Source: Labia minor (Eukaryota; Arthropoda; Insecta; Dermaptera; Spongiphoridae). Taken from it: DNA of 64,000 nucleotides. The notes below the pieces were generated by a model, which saw only the letters and a program-made list of their open reading frames with translations, ran no database searches and had not been told where the DNA came from. The stretch spans positions 25,366,611 to 25,430,610 of the forward strand of contig OY720345.1 in NCBI GenBank assembly GCA_963082975.1. Reading direction: 5' to 3'. Of the stretch, positions 13,298 through 25,200 are shown in pieces (within the stretch, counting starts at the first letter, position 1; each line of letters starts with the position of its first letter). The position numbers and the translations under genes were made by a program.

Positions 13298-16200
13298 CAT
13301 ACATACATACACACACACAGACATAATTCGAAAAATGGTATTTTCCGACTCAGGGAGGTCTAAAACGTCAAGATCTATCGAAATCTCGAAGTCGAAATTT
13401 TTGACGATTCCAATACTTCCCTTATACGAAGTATGCGGGAAAGTAAAAATTGGATCAATGTTTGCTGAACATATTATTGAATTTACACATCTAGATGAAA
13501 CGTGCAATTCAATATATAATTAATATCTATTTAAAACTAAATTAAAATAAATAATAATAAATAAATAAATAAATTCAAATTATAAAATTCTTGTTACAAA
13601 ATTTACGATGATCTCACTAGTAAACATTTTAAACATAGTACATTTTTACTATCTCGCAAGAGATAGTATTACGATCATGAAAATTTTCGATGTTGAGATT
13701 TTGATGTTTTTATACGTTTTGAAGGTTCCTGAATCATTTTCACTAAGGTTGAGAAAAATGTCTGTGTGTGTGTGTATGTATGTAACCAAGATTACGCAAA
13801 AACGGTTTAAGTTATAATGATGAAATTTGGTACATGAGCATTATTCAAAATTCGTAGTTTTCTATCAACTTTTGAGAAATGTAGCTCAACCGGAAAAGGG
13901 TCATTACCTACAACGTTTTGATTTTTTTTCCTCTAAAGTGGCCGTAAAAATAAAGATATATGTTTGATAATTTTTCACATGATTAATAATTGTATAAAAC
14001 TGCTATATATAGAATTTCAGCTTGATTGAATTGCTGAAATTACCAGAATTAATTTTTTAACACTGTAAATCTCACGCGCCAATACGTGACGTGGTGCCAT
14101 CAACAAAAAGCCAAACATGCGCTGGTTTAATATTTATTATTTATAGTTTATAATTAATTAAATTTAATTTAAATATAATATATTATGTTATTTGATCCTA
14201 TTCAAATTGCGAGATAGTCGAGTGGAGACACTCCAGCTAATTTAGATATTGTTTTGTTACACATTGTATTTATTTTTTCCCTTAACATTCCACTTAATTT
14301 TCCACAAAACATATCACATTGATGTAAATACTTTCTGGGGTATCCTTCCAGAGAAAAAAAAAATTTAAAAAAAAAAATAATAAAATAAAAATAAAGACTC
14401 GAATCCAAACAACGAAATTTCGAAAATATAACGACGCACAGTGAAAATTAGCACTAATTAAGCAGCGACGCATCTTCGAAAAAACGCAAAACGAGGTGTT
14501 GGTGTATAATTTTTACGTTTTTACAGAATATTTATTTTTTTTTTTTTTAATTGTTAATTGAATCTTTAATTTAATATTTAATAACTCTCAGAGTTAAGAA
14601 TTTTTTTTCTCTTTGGGTATATTAAATTGAAAACAGAATTTTGAGTCGTTCAATGACTTTAAAAGCTTTTACTTTCTTTGAAAGAATGTAATAAATTTAT
14701 TATTATTATTATATTTTATATTGGAAAATTGTTTATAATCAAGGAAGAAGAAAGAGCTGGAGGCCTTGAATATTGAGAATGTATGTTTATAGATCCGATG
14801 ACGTCATTCAATTGACATTTGATGAAATTTCACCACCATTTAATTTAATATCTGATTATGGTGAAAACCTTATTTATTGATTATATATATACTGAAAATT
14901 AATCTTTAAAAATCTAAACTTGGTAAGGAAAAATTATAATTTAATTATTAATAATATTTATTAAAATATTATATTTTAATTTTAATATATCATTTTAATT
15001 TAAGATTTTAAGTAATCACTAAATTATGGAAATTAAAATATTAGTGGATTTTTCTCCCCGGGTACATTCCAATGAACCTGTCGTCATTTTCATCCTTTCA
15101 AGGGAATGGAGTAGGATTTTATAAATGCACACGAGCATAGTTTAGTCATTTCCTGTTTAATTTATATTTATTATAATCTTCTTTTTATTTCTTATCTACT
15201 TTTTTAAAAATTTTTTTTTTTATTCAATAAAAAATTTATATTCGAAACTGCATTATAATATTTATTTTAAAAGAAAATCAAAATTTATTTATTCCTTAAT
15301 GATTTCTTTTCTATTTTATTATTTAGACTTTTATATTATATTTAAAATTTGTGATTATTATTTTTTTTTCTTTTTAACTTTAATAATATTAAAAATAAAA
15401 TTCCGTCCTTACAAGTTATGTGAATAGAAACCGTAAACAAGAAAACTTCAGTAGATTTCAAGGTTTATAATTTAGAAATATTTTTCCTTTGTTTTAATCC
15501 AATCAACTAAAAATTTATCATTATAAAATTAACAAGAAGAGGGTATATTTCAATTCAATTTAATCACACTGAAAATTCGATCTTAGAACCCAAATAGAAA
15601 AAAAAAACATTATGTGTATTTGATGTATTTTTGACATCTTTTTAATTCTTTGAATAAAAAACTATTATCTAATTTTTATATTATATAAATGGGATTTCCG
15701 AAGGGAAATAATGATATTTAATAGAATAAATGATTAAAAGAGAGATATGTAATGTTTTATTAATATTCCCATAATTTAATATTTTCCTTACATTATTAAT
15801 TTAGAATAAATAAACCGAATGTATATTGTATATATATTGTTTCAAATTTTAATTTACATGAATTTAAATAGAGAAAATTTGTATGTTATGCATACATTTT
15901 CAATTTACTTGTAACATAAAAATAAAAATCTGGAGTGTCTCCACTCGACTATCTCGCAAATTTGAATTGGATTAAATAACATATATTAATTTAAATTAAA
16001 TTAAATTAATTAAATTATAAATTAAAATTAATAAATAATATTTATTAAACCAGCGTATGTTGGCTCTTTGTTGATAGCACCACGTCACGTATTGGCTAAA
16101 AAATTAATTCTGGTACTTTCAGCGATTCAATCAAGCTGAAATTCTATATATAGCAGTTTTATGTAATTATTAATCATGTGAAAAATTATCAAACCTATAT

Positions 16201-19200
16201 CTTTATTTTTACGGTCACTTTAGAAGAAAATAAATCAAAACGTTGTAGGTAATGACCCTCTTCCGGCTGAACTACATTTCTCAAAAGTTGATAGAAAACT
16301 ATGAATTTTGAATAACACCCGTGTACAAATTTCATGATTCAAGCTCAGACCGTTTTTGCGTAATCTTGGTTACATACATACACACATACACACACACACA
16401 GAGACATTTTTCTCAACCTTAGTGAAAATGATTCAGGAACCTTCAAAACGTATAAAAACATCAAAATCTCAACATCGAAAATACGCAAGAGATAGTAAAA
16501 TCAACCTCTGACTTTGTACATCCTACGCAAGGACAAAGCTTATCAAGTCGGTTATATCAATGAGATGTCCTATGATCAGTAGAGTGGGTCCTATCAACCT
16601 TTAACTTGATTTTCTTGATCGGAGGCGCTATCAAGTAGCTTTCCCAATTTTGATCCCGGGGCTGTATTGACTCCGTCCCATAGACCCCGATTAGAGAAAT
16701 AACGAATATTTACCAAATGTCAAATAACGAATAATTACCAAACACCGAGCACCAAGTTTAGGTACTTGTATTGAATATTCGTCTTGTTAATATTATTAAT
16801 ATATAAATATAACCTCCTTATTTTGGTTTATTGAATTTAATTGAATAATTTAATTAATTGAATTGTAATACTTTATAAATAAATTATTTAATTGGAATTG
16901 TTAATTTATTATATAAAAAAGGAATTGTTAAAGAAACAATATTATTTATTAAAATTGTGGATATAAATATTCTCAAATATTCGTCTTGTGCTCGCTATAA
17001 TAGCGAACTCGCGATCAATGTTTGTGCTCGGCATATACCAAGCGCAGGGCAAGCAACCCATCCACACATGAGGTGTTTGCCAAATATCAAGCAAAACATT
17101 TGGAAAACACCGCATGTGTGGAACCGGCTTATTAAATATTATTTATTAATTTTAATTTATAATTTATAATTAGTTAAATTTAATTTAAATATAATATATT
17201 ATGTTATTTAATCCAATTCACATTGCGAGATAGTCGAGTGGGGACACTCCAGCTTATTTTTTATTTAAAATAATGCATATATAAATATTTTCTATTAAAT
17301 AATTTCAGGATAATTAAAGAATACAAAATCAAAAAAACAAAACAATTATGACTATATTCTGTACAGAATTATATAACAAATAATAAGAAAATAATACTGA
17401 ATTTGTGTGGGACTTGAGATCAGCTATTTTTGAATGGGTAAACAAAATTCACTTTGATGATTTTGTTTGTATTAAAATGAAGTATGAAAATGAACTTAAC
17501 CCTTCAGGTAGAAAAAAAAAAGAAATATAAAAAACATTTTAAGATAACTGACATTTCAGTCATTAATCACGACCCTATGTCAAACATTGTATTTCAGAAA
17601 TGATTATTCTAAAATAGAATAAAAAAATATCTTAACGTTTCATGAAAACCCCTTCATTTTTTTTATAAATACAATAATGATAAATTATTAATGAATTGAA
17701 TTATGCATTATTTATTTGTTTGAATATATTCTTTCATCAATGAAGGTATATAATGAATTTAAAATAATAATTTCTATAATATCTATTTATTAATTAAATA
17801 TCTTATCTTATTATGCTAGCAAAAATTGTATATATCTATCTATCTATATATATTGGTTCTCAAAAACCGCTCTAACGATTTTTTTCAAATTCACACTAGA
17901 TATAGTATTTATAAAGAAAAATTGAGTTTTATTGATCACATCTCTTGAAACATACAGCTTCATTATTAATTTCTTAATTGAAAATTATATATGGAAAACG
18001 TCAAAATTGGCATCCATTTTTATTTTTTAACTGAAATTGTATTAATATTTTTTTTATATTTAAAATATTTTAAAATTTATTATTTAATTTCGAAATAAAA
18101 TTAAAAATATTTATTTTTAATAAAATATATATAGATATTTATTAATCTCTCTCAAAAAAAAAAAAAAAGTAAAAAAAATCAAATACTGCCTGCTAAGACA
18201 GTAAAAAAATGACAATTTTTTATCTAAATATATATAGTCCAGAGGTTAGAGTGATGTTTTAACGAGTGGATTTCGTCGGTTCGAAACTCGCCGGGTGAAT
18301 CGTTATTTAAAAATGAAAATAATGATTTTGTTATTTTTTTTTTCTTTTTATCTATTGTTTACTTTTTAATAAATTACTATTTTATATTTATTTATTCATT
18401 GTTCTTTTATTAATTAAGTTTTAGATAGTAATATAATTTTTAATATTTTTTTAATAAAATATTATTTAATATATTTATTAATATTATTTTATTTATTATT
18501 ATTGAGTACCCGAAGTTCCATTCATTTTAATCAGATTGATGCAATGATGCAACAGTTAATAATTGTAATATTGTAATAAATTTCTATCTTGAAAATTGTT
18601 ACATATTATTCAGGATATTTTAAAAACAATTTCTTTCTTTAATTAATATTCATTTTTTCTATAAGTCAGATATATTTCCAAATATTAAATAATTTTTGAA
18701 GTGAAAACTTCTTTAGCGGCGTTGAGCACTTTTGCGGGATGGGGAAAAAGTATAGAACTCGCGTGATCGTGACCAACACCATGAAGCTAGCACATTACGT
18801 CTGCTTTCAAATTTCTTATAACAGAGCGCGAAATTTGAATTGTCATTAGAACTGTTTTATAAATTATCTCTAACATATAAATATATATTTATTATGTAAA
18901 GTTCATTTCATATATACATATATAATCAAAATTATACGAAATGAACTTCACATAATAAATATATATTTTATGTTAGAGATAAGAATTATAAAACAGTTCG
19001 TATTGCAATATTTTAAACAAAGTTGTGTATTTATATATATATAAATATAAGTTACAAATTTGTTTAAAATATATGTTTAAAATAATATATAAGTTATATA
19101 TATATACATGCATATGAAATTCATCTTTCTCGTGAAATAGCGCGAATTTCGTCTGTTTTAAAATTTCTTACGCAGAAGTTTTCACTTCTGTCGGCCAGTC

Positions 19201-22200
19201 CCACGACTGCCAATTTTGCTTTTTTAATTCCGAAAAGCTGCAAAGCACGTTTTTTTGTCTTTAGTTTGTTTTATAACCACTTGGGGCGCTAAACAGTTTT
19301 TCAAAAAAACACTATAGAAAAAAATATATGTACCTATATATTATATATTTATGTATTATTGAGGAGCACAAGTTCATTCATTTTAATCAGATTGATGCAA
19401 ATGTGTAACATTTAATAATTGTAATAAATAATTAAAGAATTGTATATCAATATTTTTTAAAGGGTAGAGCGAGAGCTCGGTGTCTCAGGTATTAATATTA
19501 CCAGCCAAATCCAATAATAATGAATCATTTTTTTTAACTTAAGTACCGAGCCGAGGCTCGGGGTCCCGGTACTCCTTAATTATATGAAAAAATGGTGAAT
19601 TATTGCTTATTATTATATATGTAAATAATATATATTATAAATAAAAAGTTTTTATTTTGATTAAAAAAAAAATTATAAAATAGAATAGTGTATATTAATA
19701 TTAAAATTATCAATTAAGAAAATAAATACTTTTCTTTTTACTATCTCGCCAGAAAATTTTCGATGTCAAGATTTTGATGTTTTTATACGTTTTGAAGGTC
19801 CCTGAGTCATTTTCACTAAGGTTGAGAAAAATGTCTGTGTATGTGTGTGTATGTAGACAAGATTACGCAAAAACGGTTTGAGCTAGAATATCAAAATTTG
19901 ATATACGGGTATTATTCTAAATTCGTAGTTTTCTATCAACTTTTGAGAAATGTAGCTCATTCAGAAGAGGACTATTAACTATCTCGTTTTCATTTTTTTC
20001 CTCTAAAAGTGACCGTAAAAATAAAGAAATATGTTTGATAGTTTTTCACATGATTGAAAATATTATTATATATATATAATTTCAGCTTGATTGAATCGTT
20101 GAAAGTACCAGAATTAATTTTTTAACACTGTAAATCTCACGCGCCAATACGTGACGTGGTGCCATCAACAAAGAGCCAAACACGCGCTGGTTTAATAACT
20201 ATTATTTATTAATTTTAATTTATAATTAATTAAATTTAATTTAAATATATAATATATGTTAATTAATTCAATTAAAATTGCGAGATAGTCGAATGGAGAG
20301 TCACTCCACATTTTTCCTATTGTATAATAATAAAGTAGTTTATTATTATTTTTAAAAGATCGAATAGATAATTAATTAATAACTAAAGATTATTAATTTA
20401 TCTTAAATATAAATTAATTAATTTATATTAGTTAATATTTATAACAAATTCCGTAAAGTTCTAAAATTTAATAGATAACTTTAAATATTTGGAATTCATT
20501 AAAGTGAGATTAGATCCTGAATTAAAATAAAATATAAAATACATGAGAATTTATAGTTTTAATTTATAATTATTAGATTTGACTGAATTTGAACGAATTT
20601 GAAATAATATTGAAATTCAAAGGTTTTTAAGGGGAATTTTTGTAAGTGGTGTCCGCCGCACTGCTTCCCAGCGGATTGCCTGCCTACAGGGGATGCATTT
20701 GAAATTCAATCAGGAGGGTAATGGGGATGAGGGTCTGGTTAGGCTGATAAGATCCCTTATAATAATTACATAGTAATGGCACCTATGGCAAATATTATAT
20801 TTTTTAATGGAGAATATTATATTATTATTATATTTTTTATATGTTATGTTATTTTCTTGACAAAATTCAGAAATACATTATATATACCATAAATAAATGA
20901 TACGGATTTTTGAGTCGAGAAAATATGAAAAGCTGAGTAAAATTTTATTGTTAATTTTTTTCTGAATTATTTATTTTCATTTGGTTATTTTTTTTGAAGA
21001 AATTATATTATCAAAATATTCACTTCAAATACGTAGGTTATTGTTATATTATTTTGTTTTTTTTTTGGGAAAAATACATATATAAGTAATAAAAAAAAAA
21101 ACAAAAAAAACCTCTGACTTTTGTAGGTCCTCCGCAAGGACAACGCCTATCAAGTCGGTTATATCAATTAGGCGTCCTATGATCAGTAGAACGGGTTCTA
21201 TCAACCTTTATCTTGATTTTTTTGATTGGAGGCGCTATCAAGTAGCTTTCTCACCTTTGATCCCGGAGGTTAGGTTGACTCTGTCCCATAGACACTAACT
21301 AGAGAAATTCCCTTGCCAGACCAGGGACTTCATCCCTGGACCACGAGAATGTGAGGCAGCTTCGCTAACCTCTCACCCTGTGGCGCTTTATATATAAATA
21401 ATATAAGTATATAAATAATTCTGTTAGAGTAATAATTTTTCAGAAGAATACAATATAATAAATGTAAAAAATTATTTATTTAAATCTCCGAGGTCAGAAT
21501 TTTTTTAAGATAAACTTATACGACCAAATGCATAAAAAAGAACAACACTAAAATTTTTATAGATTTTATTGATCAATTTTTCTAATTAGAATTTATTTAA
21601 TTTAATTAACTCTTTATATTTTTTTCATCTATATATGCAATGAAGCATCTTTTAATATGCTCTTCTATAACTTCCTTAGAATGATAATTTCAATTTAATT
21701 TATAGTGCAATAAATAAATGAATTATACACTACTATTTTTTATCACATCATAATTAGTTAATTGAATAACATCATTTCTGTATACATTATGCCAATTTTT
21801 ATTATTATTACTATATTTTAATTAAATTTCTGTTAAATTAGATAGTTAATTTGAAAATTAAAGTAATATATTACTATTTTAATTTGTAATGTCCTTCCAT
21901 ATTTAGCAAAATTTATATTATATTTAAAGATTATATTCAATTAATAATGAAACTTTTATCTAATAAATCCTTTTAATTAACTTCCAATTTTTTTTTTAAT
22001 TTCCTTTCAATAAAATTAATACAATTGATAAATATAATTTCTGGATTGGAAAGGATTAGAGATTTTCAGTTTTCTACTTTTAAGATCCTAGAAGAGGAAG
22101 AAGGAAACATTGAAGGAAGATATTTTATATTTTTCAGTAGGGGGAGGAGGTATTTTTTCTTTTAAAGTTAAATTATGTGATATTATTTTTTAAAACAAAA

Positions 22201-25200
22201 TAATTAAATAAATAAACTAGACAAGGAAGAGAAGGTGTATTCTTATTTGTTAAATGAAACGCCTTTTAGAATATTAGGAATGTTAATTAAAAGATGGGGG
22301 TGTTATATGCCTTACTAATGTCAAGGGAATGCTAGTCATGAGTTGCTTGGGTGGAGGTGCAGTAGTACCAAGTCGTCTTTTGCTGACGCATACGGGGTTG
22401 CTCGGAGGTGGCATTCGAGAAGATAATACAACAATAATCCTTAATGGGAATAGTCAGTTGAATGTATTGGCTACTTTAGAGCGTGGATTATTATTCTTTC
22501 ATGAATACTCCAACCTTGAATCCCTAGTGTAGACAGGGTTGGTTTCTTTCTTTAAGAGGAGGCTCAGTAATTCATTCCGTAAGTTGGACTTTTTTTTATA
22601 ATTAACCTAAAAACTTACTACTCGATAAATAATATTTGAATGATTTTTTTTCTTTTTATTCATACAACTATAAATAGTTAAATAGAAGAGATTATATTAC
22701 TTTTATAATAACTTTAATTAATAAATTTATATTTGAGAGGTAAAAATGTTGTCTATGAACAGACATTTAAGGAATGTTTAAAAAATAAAATAACATTTCT
22801 TTTATTTTCTAACCATAATTATTTATTTCGCTCAAAGTATTTAAATATTAGTTTCTCTTGTGATTTCAATGCCTTGAGTTTTCTTTTAATATTGTACTTT
22901 CATTATTTATATATAATATTATAATATATCTTATCTTATTATACTAGAGGAGTGATTTTAAAATTCACACCAGAAATAATTTTTAAGAAAAATCGATTTG
23001 AATTCATCATGTTTCAGCCTCGGAATAAATCATATTTATTAGTTTTTTCTTAATTTACAATAAGGAAATTTAAATGACGTTAGCAACTACGTCACACAGC
23101 GTTTCCTTAAACACAAAAGATTATAAATAAAATAAAATTAAAAATATTTAGTTTATATCCATATCTATCTTTCAGTGCATTAATACTTAATTTTAAATTA
23201 TTTGATATTGTTTCAGAATGTTTATTAGTTTTTTCTTAATTTAAAATAGAAAATTTAAATGACACAGGAACTACGGCAGAGAGCGCTTCATTAAAATACA
23301 AAATATTATAAATGTAAATAAAATCAAAATACGAAATATATATTATGTTATATCCACAGGCCATACTTTTCTGTCTTTCAGTGCATTAATACGTACGTTC
23401 AAGGGTTGTATGTTTTATGACTTTTTTAATTTATGTTCTTTTCAATTATTTGAACTGCGACTCGGTGAACCAGATACTTATTATAAATATTGCAAATGCA
23501 GTTTTGATTAAGAACCAATACTTTGAGAAATTAAATAAAAGAGATATGGAAAAAGAAAATAATAAGTTTTGTTTTTATTTTTATTTTCTTAAATATCTGC
23601 TAACATTTCTTTCTCTTACCTATATACAGATATACTTATAATGTAAGGGGTATTATTTACAACATTTTATTATAAATATTACTTTGATTCATAAATATTC
23701 AAAAATAAATTCCAAGAAAAATTAATAAAAGTTCTTTAAAATTTGAATAAAATAGAATTATTTCAAACATTCATTTTATTAATCTCTTTTATTTTCATCG
23801 CTCACTGCATTTCAATGTTAGTTTCTCTTGTGATAACATAAATCAAAGCCTCGAACTTTTATACTTCAGAGAGATGAAAATATGGAATCTAATTAAATTT
23901 TTTTTTAAAGTTCAAATTTTATTAAAGTATTTTTTTCTAAATTTATTATGGCGAAAATTATTTCAAATGTTAGGGAGATATTCGATGTCGAGATTTTGAT
24001 GTTTTTAAACGTTTTGAGGTCCCTGAGTCATTTTCACTAAGGTTGAGAAAAATGTCTGTGTGTGAGTGTGTGAATATGTAAGTAGACAAGATTACGCAAA
24101 AACGGTTTGAGCTAGAATGATGAAATTTGGTACTTGGACATTATTCAAAATTCGTAGTTTTCTATCAATTTTTGAGAAATGTAGCTCATCCGGAAGAGGG
24201 TCATTACGTTTTCATTTTTTTTCCTCTAAAGTGACCGTAAAAATAAAGATATATATTTAATAGTTTTTCACATGATTAAAAATTGTTTAAAACTGCTATA
24301 TATAAAATTTCAGCTTGATTGAATCGCTGCAAGTACCGGAATTAATTTTTAACACTGCAAATAACGCGCCTGCACGTGACGTGGTGCCATCAACAAAGAG
24401 CCAAACACGCGCTGGTTTAATAAATAATATTTATTAATTTTAATTTATAATTTTATTGATTAAATTTAATTTAAATATAATAAATGTTATTTAATTCAAT
24501 TCAAATTTGAGAGATAGTCGAGTGGAGACAGTCCAGATTTTTTTGTTCTCTTCTAATTGGATATTTTTTAAAATTTTTATTTTGATCATATGCTGTATAA
24601 TACTTATAAATATTGTACTAATTTATTATATTAATCATTTATATAGTAGATGAATTTAATTTTTTTAATAACTTTTACCAGTCAAATAAATATGATCAAC
24701 ATCTTGATATGGTCGAATTTATCCATTGGTGGATATGTTCCCATTTTATTTTTGCTTTCACTGGTAATCCAACGGACATGCATGCCATTTGATAACAACA
24801 ACCGACGTATCCTAATGTCCATCTTCAAATCTATTGTCTTCAACTATTCTATACAATTGTTATTGTAGCATTTGATGACATTTGTAACGGAAATGTTTTA
24901 TTTTCTTGAATATTAATCAAACCACGATCGTTTTCTATGCTAATCGAAATGTAAAATGAAAAAAAATATTAGAAATTTAACTGTTTGTGTCAGCATATTA
25001 AATTGTTACATATATATTTTTTAATCCTAACAAATTTTATTTTATTTTCAATCCTTTGTTTTTGAATTAATAGCTTTAAACTGCTATTTCTAGTTCTAAT
25101 TATCAAATAAATAAATATATCAATGATTAAAATAAAAAATTTTATGCATTAAAACAATACTATACATACACACATTTAATTTAACTTTATTTAAAATAAA

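Noticed and set aside
13262-13320. Regular repeat that might suggest a CRISPR array
   Set aside because: A 4-bp microsatellite with no spacers, in a eukaryotic genome.
13017-13523. Open frames of 89-117 codons on both strands with [10 protein letters not shown] or [10 protein letters not shown] runs
   Set aside because: They are translations of the family C repeat and its TACA microsatellite, not proteins.
21300-21387. Possible tRNA gene on the minus strand
   Set aside because: A- and B-box-like motifs belong to a SINE head; no complete cloverleaf.
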